Shown: positions 45,360 through 58,187 of the stretch, piece by piece
Layout: the number at the start of each line of letters is the position of its first letter
Numbering within the stretch: the stretch's first letter is position 1
NCBI RefSeq assembly: GCF_007655135.1
Contig: NC_045133.1
Span: forward strand, 5,866,376-5,930,375
DNA length: 64,000 bases
Direction of reading: 5' to 3'
Source: Punica granatum
Lineage: Eukaryota > Streptophyta > Magnoliopsida > Myrtales > Lythraceae
The notes under the pieces: generated by a model
Database searches by the model: none
What the model was told of the DNA's origin: nothing
What the model saw: the letters and a program-made list of their open reading frames with translations, nothing else
Position numbers and translations under genes: made by a program

Positions 45360-46470
45360 TGAGCGTCCAAACAGAGCGGGCTAAGCACATATACATGATA
45401 TGGAGTTCATAGGCTCCAATAGGAAGCTGACTTCAAAGTTCATCAGTTGAATCCTCGAAAAGACTCAAACAGAACGGGCTAAAATAATAAAACTCATGGT
45501 TTCAGAAATGAAGATGAGACCCCTAGCAGTGAAGTCAAGTGCAGTAGACACCTCTTAGTACAGAACTAGGGTCGTATGTGCCTGCTAGTGCTGGAGATCG
45601 CGGGTGTACAGCACGAGAACTCCTATCCAGGAGCATGCTGTTGATAGTGATAAGAAAAAGGCCGCTTGCAAGTTCAAAGTGAATCATCTGACATCTGGTA
45701 TTTTCTGTTCTATATTTTACTTAGGATAATAGAGAACATTTGTAATAAGTCAAAGGAAGGTTCCTGACCACGAGATTTTGTGTTCCCTGGGTATGACTAC
45801 GATTACATGGAAATGCAAGCTACCAGCGACAAATGCGTAATTCGGAGATTGGAGCAGGGAACTGATCATGATGCGGGAAAGGAGAAGCTACTGTACCTGC
45901 TTGCTTGTCGAGCTGAGCGAGAGATGGCAATGTCGGAGAGTTGATCTAGAAGCAGAGAGGGAGATGGCGTGAGCTAACTATGGCGAGGTGGTAAGAGTGA
46001 TGGCATGGTAGCTGGCTATAATTTCTTTTTATACATAGCAAGAAAGTGGGAGAGAGCAAGTGAGGCTGAAAGAAACGAGACAAAACAGAAAAGGCCCTTG
46101 CTGGTCATGCGGTACGAGGTTACGAGAAATAGAATACCCTTCGAAAGAATTTCAAGAAATTAATTAGGTAAATTATTTTCTTTTTCAATCAATAACCGAA
46201 GTTTAATTTAATCAAATGAACAAAATAGAGGAAAAACCTTCGCAAGAATCAGCCAATTAATTAATATGCATGGAAGAAAACTACGTATCCACGTTCTTAT
46301 AATAAATTTTTCTTTATTTAAGACAATTTTCTTTCCGAAAAAACTTCATTCAGTTCAAACTCCAATGGCTACCCACTAATTCCAAATCGAATGTGCGATG
46401 CTCAGCTCCGTTTTATCACTAGAGCATTAAATTAAATATAACGTGTACACTAGGAGCAGTCTAGAGTGTT
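45360..46470 (-). pseudogene. CASPL5 locus copy C2', minus strand, exons 1-2 replaced
   Basis: 45490-45690 is a minus-strand copy of exon 3 (with premature stops) and ~46080-46470 is the upstream flank of the intact gene (compare 34880-35330). Between them exons 1 and 2 are missing and a 56-codon open stretch (45774-45944) matching the unidentified frame at 43150-43250 sits instead. So a copy of the whole CASPL5 locus has been spliced with another gene fragment. Confidence 0.7.
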
Positions 46471-46474
46471 GATT

Positions 46475-46800
46475 CTCGCTGGTTGAGTTTGCATTGTTGA
46501 TTTCCTTTTTCCCACTGGCAATGTCAATTGCCCATGATGTCTGTGGCATAGCTTGCTCGGTTACAGCTGATCAGGAAGCGAAGGTGATTTTGCTGTTTTA
46601 CTTTGTTGTTTCTGATTTGCCAAGGTAACATTTGTCCTATGTTGAGCCAAAACAAGGTAACATTTCCTTATATTTAAGTTAGTTTATTTATTGATATTTT
46701 CAAATTAACAGGTTACATGGACTAACCAGTGGTCCTGCAAATGTCAACCCTTATCCGAGATGGGGTGGGGGTGGGGGGTGGTGTGTTGTTGGGGTGGGGT
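46475..46800. other. Unassigned, with G-rich tract
   Basis: A GGGGTGGGGGTGGGG-type run at ~46760-46797 could form a G-quadruplex. Otherwise nothing recognised. Confidence 0.4.
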
Positions 46801-46802
46801 TA

Positions 46803-47799
<997 letters not shown>

Positions 47800-47800
<1 letters not shown>

Positions 47801-48820
47801 CCAGTCAATATCCTGTCAACGAATGTAAAATTTGTTGTATCAATGATATTACCTGAAAGGAAAATGAGCTTTGCTCCTCTGGGCACTAGGCGCTCCCGTG
47901 ATTCGCGAGAAGGAAAAAGGATTTACGGTTTCCAAGCCTGGCGCAAAGCGAAGGGATTGGATTTCACCTATAATCAGATCAGTGGGCAACCATGAAGCTC
48001 AGCAAGCCTTGTAAGAAGTACACGCTTTACTCGCCCCAGAATCAAGTTTTAGAGAACGACCTACCTCTCCCGCCCTTCTATGATGCCCTGAGAATAGTAG
48101 CTAGGGGAGAAGATCGTTCCCAGCGAATGAGTAGTTTTGATACAAGGCTCCCGCTTTTTCTGGAATAAAACTGGGGCTCCCCAAGCTAAGGTCTGAACGA
48201 AGACAACGTCCAACGGGTATCTGTGTATTCTGGACGTGAAGCGAAGGTCAACGAGATTCCCGACACTGAATTAAATTGATGTTTGACAGCACGACACTTG
48301 TCAGAAGAAGTTCTACCTATATCATTCCAAGTTTAGGAACCTAGAGTTGAGTATCCCGATCTAAGAGCTGACGAAGGGAATCTTAACCGCACAAGCCTGG
48401 GCTGTTCCTACCTCCATCCTAGTGATGGTTTTGAAATCCTTTATAATAGGTAATCAGTTTTTCAATAAAGAAGCCCCGCTCCATAAGGGGAACCCATTTT
48501 TGGTCATTATGTATGGTATGGATTGCATTCATCCGTAATGCATCTTCTTTTTTTTTTTCATTTTTATTTCTTTTTATCCTTTCCGCCCCCAATGAGAAGT
48601 GGAATTTGTAACCCAGCCAATAGGGACATCGGTAATGGGAGTTCGAGTTAAAGGCTGGCTTGCAATACGACGGTAGGAGCAAGAGACAGTGGGCAAGCTA
48701 CGAGCTCTATGCCAGCCAAACCTGACGAGGAATCCATTCTCGGGAACAAACAGCCAAAAGTATTGAAGGAATGGCCATAAGAATGGGTGCATCATGACAT
48801 CATAAGATGTCTCGTCCATA
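47800..48820. other. Probable mitochondrial DNA insertion
   Basis: Composition and phrases such as GGACGTGAAGCGAAGGTCAA, GAAGACAACGTCCAACGGG and CAAGCTACGAGCTCTATGCC are like plant mitochondrial non-coding DNA. It is more GC-balanced than its surroundings and directly follows plastid sequence. I cannot assign a mitochondrial gene. An open plus frame at 47765-47995 (REGKRIYGFQAWRKAKGLDF) is unidentified. Confidence 0.45.
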
Positions 48821-48825
48821 ATGCA

Positions 48826-49090
48826 AATCCTTATTATGGATGTAGATATATATATATATATATATTTAATATCCGAAAACCAAGTGTTCCCACGATAACT
48901 AACGTATATGTATATACATACTTAATCTGTATATTGTGATAATAATGTTAAATTACACTAAATAAAGTCTTATAATGCGCATACTTAATATGTATATAGA
49001 TACATATATATGTATATGCATACACATATCTTCAATATTGTGTAAACGCCATAAACTAAGTAATTCCCATAATAATTAGCATAAACTGAT
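48826..49090 (+). repeat. Internal copy of the CACTA subterminal block
   Basis: CATAATGCAAAT.CTTATTATG through CCCACGATAACTAACGTATA and the following ~150 bp match ~43795-44060 closely. It precedes CASPL5 copy C3 just as the left end precedes C2, so block plus gene were duplicated together. Confidence 0.8.
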
Positions 49091-49104
49091 CAAATGATTG
49101 ATCC

Positions 49105-50118
49105 ATGACTGCCTTAAGCGTGAAGATGATCGGAAGACCGAGTACGGTGAGCAGCCTGGTACTGCGAGTTACCCAAATGATTTTCTCAGGTGTTTCGATC
49201 ATGGTGATGCATATGGATGGACATGTCAGCATATATACAGCTCTTAGGTACACACGACTTTTGTAACCACATCCAGCTTAATTCTCTATTAAGAATTTAG
49301 AAATTGATAAATAAGAAAACTCATGTCTTAGTAAGCATTGTTATTTGCTTCTTGTCCGGGCCTCTATAGGGAAAATCATTGAGCAGGACAATTAATTTGG
49401 GTAAGAAATGAGGAAAGTATTCCCATGTTATTGTTCTCCATTATTATACATATGGAAACCAAAGCTTTCAAGTACCTACGTGTTCAAAAAATTGAAACAC
49501 AAGACATATTATACGTGAGGGAGGTCATACAAAAAGTCAGTAACTTCAGACAGGATGAATGACCCCGTACTTACATTAGACATTGATGTTACATTTTATA
49601 CATAAATAGATGAAGGGGGCAAAAGAATTATGCACTTGTCCTTCAACTTAGTAGTATAAAGTATGATTATATTCAATCTTGACAGTTATGTACCTGCATC
49701 GATGTCAATTCTGCTATTGTGGAGCTTGGCTCTGGTGTGCCTTGATGTGTGTGCCTTGAAGATGCACGCAGACATATATACTCTATTGCTTTTGAGGTTG
49801 GTTGTGATCGGGAATTGGGTATCTTCCGCTGACTTATTACAAATGTTTTCTATTATCCTACGTAAAATATAGAACAAACAATACCATATGCCAGATTATT
49901 CGTTTTGAACTTGCAAGTGGCTTTTTTTTTTATCACTATTAGTAGCATGCTCCTGGACAGGAGTTCTCCTGCTGTACACCTCCGATCTCCAGCACTAGCA
50001 GGCCCAAATGACCATAGTTCTGTACTATGAGGTGTCTATTGCACTTGCCTTCATTGCTGGGGATCTCATCTTCATTTCTACTACCATGAGTTTTATTACT
50101 TTAGCCCGCTCTGTTTGA
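49105..50118 (+). pseudogene. CASPL5 copy C3, broken in exon 3
   Basis: Exons 49105-49247 and 49686-49818 are open with correct phases. Exon 3 (~49914-50118) has the same shifted T run and the same TAG for Trp as C2. Sequence and introns are nearly those of C2, so the two came from one duplication after the exon 3 damage. Confidence 0.8.
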
Positions 50119-50479
50119 GTCTTTTTGAGGATTCAAATGACGAACTTTGTAGTCAGCCTCCTATTGGAGCTTATGAACTCCATATCATGTATATGTACTT
50201 GGTAACGTTCCGATGCTTTGTACTCCTATAAGCTCCATATCATGATATCCTATGTATTACTTTTGCTCAGTGTCAATGTCATTACAAATTGTCTAGCTAA
50301 CAATCCCGTTTTATATAGAATCCAAATAATTTAGTTTTGGCAATTAATGTAGAATATTGTGTGAGCGTCCAAACAGAGCAGGCTAAGTTCATATACATGA
50401 TATGGAGTTTATAGGCTCCAATAGGAAGCTGACTTCAAAGTTCATCATTTGAATCCTCGAAAAGACTCAAACAGAACGG

Positions 50480-51477
50480 GCTAAAGTAATAAAACTCATG
50501 GTTTCAGAAATGAAGATGAGACCCCTAGCAGTGAAGTCAAGTGCAGTAGACAACTCATAGTACAGAACTAGGGTCGTCTGTGCCTGCTAGTGCTGGAGAT
50601 CGCGGGTGTACAACACGAGAACTCCTGTCGAGGAGCATGCTGTTGATAGTGATAAGAAAAAGGCCACTTGCAAGTTCAAACTGAATCATTCGACATATGG
50701 TATTTTATGTTCTATATTTTACTTAGGATAATAGAGAACATTTGTAATAAGTCAAAGGAACGTACCCGGTTCCTGACCACGACCAACCTCTAAAGCACTG
50801 GAGTATATACGTCTACGTGCGACTTCAAGGCATACACAACGAGGCACGCCAGAGCCAAGTTCCACAACAGCAAAATTGACATCGATGCAGGTGTGTTACT
50901 GTCAATGTTGAATATAATCAATAATACTTTATACTACTAAGCTGAAGGCCAAGTGTATAACTCTTTTGCACCCTTCATCTGTTTATGTATAAAATGTAAC
51001 ATCAATGTAATGTAAGTACGTGGTCGTTCATCCTGTCTGAAGTTCTGACTTTTTATATGACCTCTCTCACGTATGGTATGTCTTGGGTTCCAAATTTTTG
51101 AACGTAGGTACTTGAAAGCTTTGGTTTCCATATGTATAATAATGGAAAGCAACAACAAAAGAATACTTTCCTCATTTCTTACCATAATTAATCGTCCTGC
51201 TCAATGATTTTCCCAATAAAGGCCCGGACAAGAAGCAAATAACAATGCTTACTAAGACATGAGTTTTCTTATTTATCAATTTCTAAATTCTTAACAGAGA
51301 ATTAACCTGGATGTAGCTATGAAAATCGTACGTACTTGAGAGCTGCATGTATGCTGACATGTCCATCCATATGCATCGCGCGATCGAAACAGCTGAGAAA
51401 ATCATTTGGGCAACTCGCAACACCAGGCTGCTCACCGTACTCGGTCTTCCGATCATCTTCACACTTAAGGTAGTCAT
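50480..51477 (-). pseudogene. CASPL5 copy C4, inverted, broken
   Basis: Minus strand: exon 1 from ATG 51477 with a one-base loss after VSIA that shifts frame; exon 2 at ~50785-50917 (MSILLLWNLALACLVVYALK) with an in-frame TAG near its end; exon 3 at ~50510-50690, also with stops. It forms a head-facing inverted pair with C3, sharing the intron and 3' flank (ATGATATGGAGTTYATAGGC at the centre, ~50180-50420). Confidence 0.78.
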
Positions 51478-51949
51478 GGATCAATCATTTGATCAGTTTA
51501 TTTAAAAAGTATATATGTATTTCTTATCAATTTTTTTCTCTTTATATGTGACATTAATTTAGACAAAGAACAAAAGTTAACCAAAATTTTAAAAGTGCGT
51601 ATAATTGTAGAATTAAGTGCATGTATCACCGAAAATCGAGTAGCGCTGGCATGAAATCAAATGTCACCGAAGAGAAAAGGGAGCAGAATCCCATCTAGGT
51701 TTCAAGGGACACTCCCATCATATATACCTAACACAATAACAAATAAGATTTCTTGCTACGAAAATAGCTAATAACTTATTATGGGTCTTGTCAAAATAAG
51801 CTCGTCCTAATAAGTATATCATAACAAAATAATGTTTGGTCACAATATCTTATAACTTATGGTGATAAACTTATTTTCGCGATGAAAACGTTATATAATG
51901 TGTGTCACAATTTACAAAAATATGCATATTCATATATGTTAGTATTTAT

Positions 51950-52353
51950 GAGAATTATTTAGTTTGTACGTTCACACAATATTAAAGATATATGTAATAT
52001 AAATATATATGTATCTACATACATATTAAGTATGTGCATTTTGAAACTTTATTTAGTGTAATTTAACATTCTTATCACAATATACAAATTAAGTATGTAT
52101 ATAACACATTAAATATATATATATATATATATATATTAGTTATTATGGAAATACTTGATTTTCGGCGTTCACACAATATTAAAGATATGTACATACATAT
52201 AAATATATATGTATATATATATATATTAAGTATATGCATTATGAGATTTTATTTATTGTAATTTAATATTCTTATCACAATATACTTTTTCTTGTGATAA
52301 AAATTTTTTCGTAGCAATAGAATTTGTCAAAATATACAAAATTTGTTATAGTG
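51950..52353 (-). repeat. Right CACTA-type terminal and subterminal repeat block
   Basis: Inverted counterpart of 43686-44090 with two subterminal units, including CAATATTAAAGATAT.T and CATATTAAGTATGTGCATT. Confidence 0.65.
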
Positions 52354-53063
52354 AAGTGAGGAAAACCAAAATGTCATATTAAAAGTCAAAGCTTTCAAGT
52401 ACTTACGTGTTCAAAAAGTTGGAACACAAGACATAGCATACGTGAGGGAGGTCATATAAAAAGTCAGTAACTACAGGTTGGATGAACGACCACGTACTTA
52501 CATTAGACATTGATATTACACTTTTATACGTAAACAGATGAAGAGGGCAAAAGAATTATAGACTTGGCCTTCAGCTTAGTAGTATAAAAGTATTATTGAG
52601 TATATTCAATCTTGACAGTTACTTAGCTGCATCGATGTCAATTCTGCTATTATGGAGCTTGGCTCTGGTGTGCCTCGATGTGTATGCCTTGAAGATGCAT
52701 GTAGACATATATACTCTATTGTTTTTGAGGTTGGTTGTGATCGGGAATTGGGTACGTTCCACTGACCTGTTACAAATGGTCTCTATTATCCTATGTGAAA
52801 TATAGAACAAACAATCCCATATGCCGGATGATTCATTTTGAACTTGCAGGTGGCCTTTTTATTTTTTATTTTTTATCACTATTAGCAGCATGCTCCTCAA
52901 CAGGAGTTCTCGTGCTGTACACCCGCAATCTCCAGCACTGGTAGGCCCATACGACCATAGCTCTGTACTATGAGGTGTCTATTGCTCTTGCCTTCATTGC
53001 TGGGGGTCTCATCTTCATTTCTGCTACCATGTCTTTCATTACTTTATCTCGCTCTGTTTGAGT
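52354..53063 (+). pseudogene. CASPL5 copy C5, lacking exon 1
   Basis: Homology to intron 1 of the other copies begins exactly at 52354, the base after the right CACTA end. Exon 2 (52619-52751) is open with intact splice sites. Exon 3 (52850-53063) begins GTGGCC after a good TTGCAG acceptor, but a T-rich expansion of 11 bases shifts the frame, and a TAG follows the Trp codon in HW-stop-AHTT. It keeps better-preserved exon 3 coding sense than C2 and C3. Confidence 0.78.
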
Positions 53064-53395
53064 CTTTTCGAAGATTCAAATGACAAACTTTGAAGTCAGC
53101 TTCCTATTGGAGCCTATGAGCTCCATATCATGTATATGTACTTGGTAACGTTCCGACCCTTTGTACTCCTATAAACTCCATATCATGATATCCTATGTAT
53201 TACTTTTGCTCAATGTCTCAATGTCATTACAAATTGTCTCGCTAATAATCCCGTTTTATATAGAATCCAAATAATTTAGTTTTGGCAATTAATGTAGAAT
53301 TTTTTAAGGAAATGAAGGAAACGATCGACTGGAAGGCATGATTAATTCATTTATTGATCTGTACATATATAGAGGTGCTTAAGAAGAGAAAGATA
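53064..53395. other. 3' flank shared by CASPL5 copies
   Basis: CTCCATATCATGTATATGTACTTGGTAACG and following bases repeat the flanks at ~45170-45360 and ~50165-50350. No gene. Confidence 0.6.
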
Positions 53396-53399
53396 ATAG

Positions 53400-53815
53400 G
53401 GAAAGATCCTACAGATTATCATTCCGCCATCTAACTATCCTAATCTTGAGCCATCCGCTGAATCGGGGAATTATACATATATATATATATATATCCTGTA
53501 ATACACTTCATACTAATCTTGAGCCGTCTCTTCAAGTTTTGTTCTTTTTCATTCTTACCCTATGCGCAGCTCTATACAAACATTTAATTGTTAATTCGTT
53601 AATATTATCATCTAATTACGGAATAAGGCAGAAAATATTTATTAAAATAGGGTCGCTTAATTATGCATGTTGAGAACTTAAATTATGAAATTGGTCATTT
53701 AATTATGTTGAGAAAAAGGACTTTAAAAGTAAATAAAAATGAAATAAAATTACTGCTTTGGGTTGGATGATATGGTGGACAAGGGTGAACTGACAGAGAA
53801 AGAAATCTCCTTATT
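53400..53815 (-). repeat. Inverted copy of the upstream region of the cysteine-rich peptide gene
   Basis: Reverse complement of ~9985-10400 (TTGTTAATTCGTTAATATTA, AATTGGTCATTTAATTATG, TGCTTTGGGTTGGATGATA on the plus strand). Confidence 0.7.
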
Positions 53816-53819
53816 TTAT

Positions 53820-54110
53820 TTTATTTTCTGTTTTAGATTTTCGACATTGTTTTCTTTAAATGATAAAATAATAAAAAGAAAACATAAGAGAAATATGTGG
53901 TTGAAATTTATTGTAAATATTTTAAGAGACAATAATTCTAATTTCTAAGTCGGTTAAACAAATAAGAAAAAAAAGACGAGAGAGAGCGACGAATGAATGA
54001 GGGGAAAAAAAGAACTCGTACTGAGAGAGGGATGAATCAATCGATCCGTGGGGTTTTGAGGGAAGTCAGACGATTTCTTCTTCTAACTCCAATCGATCAC
54101 AAACAAAGGG
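53820..54110. other. Intergenic
   Basis: AT-rich, with a GA-rich stretch at 53970-54040 that could be a 5' leader of the next item. Confidence 0.3.
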
Positions 54111-54114
54111 TGAA

Positions 54115-54258
54115 TTGATGATCTCTGCTGGGTTTGTGGAGAAATTCAGGGGTAGTAGAATGGATGAGGATTTTGGGGGAAATCGAAGGTTGGTGGAGGA
54201 GAAGCCTGCTTTTAGCACAAACATGAGGAAAATGCGTGTTCTAACAAATTTAGGTAAT
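54115..54258 (+). CDS. Possible first coding exon of an unidentified gene
   Basis: An ATG at 54115 (a second at 54118) opens a frame with charged, coding-like sequence (FVEKFRGSRMDEDFGGNRRL) up to a candidate donor TTTAG|GTAATC near 54252. It is preceded by a GA-rich leader. The Asn-Arg-Arg stretch recalls the start of plant B-type cyclins, but the similarity is too slight to claim. No downstream exons were found. Confidence 0.25.
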
Positions 54259-54259
54259 C

Positions 54260-55415
54260 TGTCACTTATTCTGCTATTCTTTTCTTTGTTGGAGATTTGA
54301 GATCATATGATATTGGTGTATGTGGGCTATATTTATTGATTGGTGTTCGATTGCTGGGGAAGAAAGAATCATGCTTTGCTTTCATGTCATATCTCTAATT
54401 GTAGTATATTAACTTCACAAAGAGGTTTTGATGAGTATGGTAAAATAATTGCCAATCATAGTATATGTTTATTTCCATTGCAAGTGAAAAAGCTTTTGGT
54501 CCTTTTTCTTTTGAATGGACCGGCAAACCGGCGTGAATTTTTACTGGCGTATAAATACTGCTTATGAGCTGTTTGTAGAGAAATATCAAATATGAGGGTC
54601 AGTCCAAAAAATGTGTTGAACAATGAAATGTCTTTGGGAGAGCCACGAGTAAGGTTCACCCACTCAAGTATGTTGCTCCAAGTAATTTCTAGCTGCTGTA
54701 TTTTTTTCAATCATATTTCATAGAACAAAGATGTAATGACTGGGCATGCATATCAAATTAAAAATTTTCCCTTTTTTGCCATTAAGAAATTGAAGGGTAA
54801 GTGGTATTGGATATCATAATAGGAGATTGGTTTCTTGAATTTATTTCTTCTTTTGATAGAGTTACATAAACTTTCACAAAATACTAAAATGAGAGTCTTT
54901 ATACGTAGCTGTTACACTAGCACCACGTGACAATTGTGAAATATATCATAAGTAAAATATCAATCTCTTACTTCAAATTTATTGATCTTCTTTTTTTGCT
55001 GAAATTTATTGATCTTATTCATTCTACCAAATTAGTGAAGTTGTCAATACTTTTTATATGACATATATAAGTCTTCATTTCAATATGTCAGTTAATGGCC
55101 TCATTTGTATATGGTCGAATATTGAATCGACAAACAGCAAAGACAACTCTGCTTCCTCTTCAATATTCTGTTATGTGTATTATGTTCTCTATCTCTCTTT
55201 TTTCCCTTTTTTTTATATATATTTAAAATGCTCTTATATCTCATTACAATTTGGTCCCTCATCAGCCTCTCTCCTTAATCCTTGCAATTCTTTTCTCTTG
55301 AGCTGAAAAATCATGGTACATTGTATTTCCAGTTTTTGTGGATTGATATCCACCAAGAACCTTTGTCTTCTTTCATTTGCATAAATATGAGACTCAATGC
55401 AAAACAATGCATAAA
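54260..55415. other. AT-rich intergenic sequence
   Basis: Short frames on both strands without domains. Nothing recognised. Confidence 0.3.
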
Positions 55416-55419
55416 TTGA

Positions 55420-55530
55420 TTTTCAAAATGCATTAAAAAATGCATCACAAACTCACCTGGCTAGAAGTACCCTGGACCTTGCTTCTTTAAGATGGAGATG
55501 ACTCCTACGGAATGACAGCCTATGTATTAC
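55420..55530 (-). repeat. Inverted copy of the 5' exon and donor of the peptide gene
   Basis: The minus strand repeats ~10577-10700: GTAATACATAGGCTGTCATT, CCATCTTAAAGAAGC and CTAGCCAGGTGAGTTT. Similarity starts at about the inferred transcription start of the original and includes intron sequence, so it is a DNA-level copy. No coding exon follows in the expected position. Confidence 0.7.
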
Positions 55531-55534
55531 TAAT

Positions 55535-55925
55535 AGTTCCGATCTCCTTTGCTATCTCCATCCAATTTTTTGTTTATTAATCTCCTGTTGCTGTAGTCTG
55601 TTGATATGGCTATGTATATTGGATTTGGCACGAGTGCAATTCGAGGATCCTTCAATTTCCGTTTTAGTATGGAAAATTATTTCTAGCGTGGAAGAGAGAA
55701 TTGCTTGACTGCCCAACCTAACTTTTATGATAATTGTTTCTGTTTTTGCCGCAAGAATTAATGGGTTTAGAGCTTGATTTGTAATGTTCTGAGTCCGCGT
55801 CTTGCAATATTCTGCTCCTCAATAACAGTAGGGGGAAGTGTTTCATGTCTGATGAGATTGACATTTATCAAACGCATTTTTCTGGGTTGATGCATTAAAC
55901 TGATGATCGAGGACAAACAAATATG
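55535..55925. other. Intergenic
   Basis: No feature recognised. Confidence 0.3.
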
Positions 55926-55927
55926 GA

Positions 55928-57009
55928 CAGATACTGATCTAGTTCCTCGTGGTTCATTGAAACTTCTCGGTCATGTAGTAATGGTAACATGAATCCGTAA
56001 AGCAGTGGCATGACAATGCCTCCCTTTGATGTTGTTCACCAAATTAAATTAAACGTGGCATTACATACAGAAATTCCTAAGTAATACTACGCAAGTTTGC
56101 ACTACTATGAAACGGTAAATGAAAAAAGATAAAAATTTCCTTTTCTACAAGAAAGTCATAAATAGTAGAGTGGTTCAAATGACCTATATTATGTTGATCT
56201 TGAAAAGAATCAACATCTCATGTCAAAATGTATACTTAGTCGATATTGTACGAAAGCGTGGCAATGTTTCCAGATGAACTTCTTATGGCATAAACGGACA
56301 AGTACAGTCGTCGAACTATCTTATTTTTTGAGAAACTAGCATAGTCAACTGTATATGGTCAGCTCAATGCCGATTAATGAAAAGCTTCTGGCTGGCAGAA
56401 ACAACATGCCCCTGGTGACTGCTCTGACGATTTTTTTGTATAATTTGAAAAGATACACCAACAATGCATATTCAAAGGTAATGTATTTAAAGCAAGTAAT
56501 GGCATATAATATTTGAGGGAAAAAAAGTAATGGCATATGATATGCGGACCGATCATCTCAAAAACCGAAAGGGATTTCCAAATTAGCCCCACAAGTTCTT
56601 TATGGACAGTACTGTTCCATCAGTCGTGTATTAGCGGACAATCACGATGCATTGCCATTCCAAACCACGATATTATAATTGGACACAAAACTTCCAGACA
56701 ATATTACAAAATTGAACAACACATGCTCATGTATTACAATCTAGCCGAGTTAAGTTGATAAAGCACTTGAAAAAAAAAAAAGAAAGAAAGAAAACACTTG
56801 AAACAAAGGGACATGCACAAATCTATAAGCATTTATGGAGCACGGTAATCTCCGCGAACTGGTTTACTGGGTGCTATCTCCAATATACGATACATTCTTA
56901 ACTGTTTTATGTTAATTCTTCGAAGAGATAAGGAGGCAAGTGAGGCGTCAGGATAACTTCTACAAGATTCACCTTCGACAAGCTTTTCTGGACCTTCGGT
57001 CATGTCCAC
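55928..57009. repeat. Left arm of a ~1.07-kb inverted repeat (P450 3' end and flank)
   Basis: Reverse-complementary to 58085-59155. It starts CAGATACTGATCTAGTTCC and ends at GGACCTTCGGTCATGTCCAC. The inner ~180 bp are the C-terminal P450 codons (minus strand VDMTEG, then LTPHL-type residues with breaks); the rest is its 3' flank. Part (56424-57009) also matches 38540-39050 in the same orientation. Confidence 0.88.
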
Positions 57010-58187
57010 TATGGTCCATATTGGCGCGAGATGAGTAAGCTGACCATGCTCGAGCACCTGAGTCCCTGACGGCTCAAGGCATTAAGGCATGTGCTGGTCT
57101 CCAAGATCGGCACCCTTATCAGTGGACTTTACGAACGATAATAACAACTTCTGATGGTCATGACCGGCCTATTGCTATTAGCAAAAAGAGCCCATGATCA
57201 TCAGTCAGTAACTCGAACACCATGACCTTAAATGTTATTGCAGAGATGATTGCAGGGAAGAGGTACTTTGGGTCTCAAGTAAGGGGATTAAGTTCGAAAA
57301 TCCCCTGTCGTTCAAATCCTTTTCAGTTGTGTCCTATGTTGTTATTTGCTTTCGAGCAAGGATGTCTTTTGAAACATCAAAGAAAATCTCTTGTAGCTAG
57401 TACCTGGTTTGGCACGTTTTATTATAGTGCTCTTTAAAGAGAAACAATAACATGTATAACTCGAGATAACTGCAGCTGGTTGATATATGATATTGAATCT
57501 CGAACATAATTGCTTCTCTCTTGATGGAAAGAAGATACTTATTGTAGCGGGATGGGGCACAACATAACCTTAACTTGGGTCCTGTCGCTCTTACTGAACC
57601 ACAACCATGTGCTAGACAAAGCCCAGGAAGAGGAGCTCAACCTCAAAAAATTAGGGACAGATGGGTCCAAGACTCAAACATCAAAAGCCTAATTTAAGTA
57701 CCTAGCAACAAGCCATCGTCGAGGGAACCTTACCCTTGTATCCATCGACCCCGCCCCCCACCCCCCCATCCCCATGAAGGTGATGAGGACTGCACCTTGA
57801 AAGGGTACCTTGTCCCCAAAGGCGCTCAGGTATTCGTCAATGCAAGGAAACTAGATGGAGATCCCAGGGCCTGGTCCGGTCGTGACAGTTTTCTGCCAGA
57901 GCGGTTTCTAGCAAATGTCACATGGCCGACCTGGATACTTCGGGATAGCATTTCGAGATCATCCCTTTTGGCTCAGGCAGGAGAGCCTGCCCTGGAGCTC
58001 CACCTGCCCTCCAGTCCAGGTGACCCATCTAGCGTGGCTCAACTACTTCAAGGATTCGATATGGCAACACTAGAGAATGCCCCTGTGGACATGACCGAAG
58101 GTCCAGCAAAGCTTCTCGAAGGTGAATCCTGTAGAAGTTCTCCTGACGCCTCACTTGCCTCCTGAGCTCTTCGAAGAATTAACATAA
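57010..58187 (+). pseudogene. CYP82-like P450 pseudogene between the arms
   Basis: Starts exactly at the arm boundary with YGPYWREMSKLTMLEHLSP, a stop, RLKALRHVLVSKIGTLISGL, then stops; LNVIAEMIAGKRYFGS at ~57225; an intron-like gap (~57300-57570); LLLNHNHVLDKAQEEE; DCTLKGYLVPKGAQVFVNAR (~57788); LDGDPRAWSGRDSFLPERFL; heme motif PFGSGRRACPG at 57963-57995; LLQGFDMATLENAPVDMTEG; then in a shifted frame VEVLLTPHLPP. The middle third of the protein, including the I-helix, is missing, so no enzyme can be made. It corresponds part by part to the minus-strand copy at 38967-40096. Confidence 0.87.

Noticed and set aside
54115..54258. Start of a B-type cyclin
   Set aside because: Only a short Asn-Arg-Arg stretch is suggestive; no cyclin box nearby, so I left the exon unnamed.
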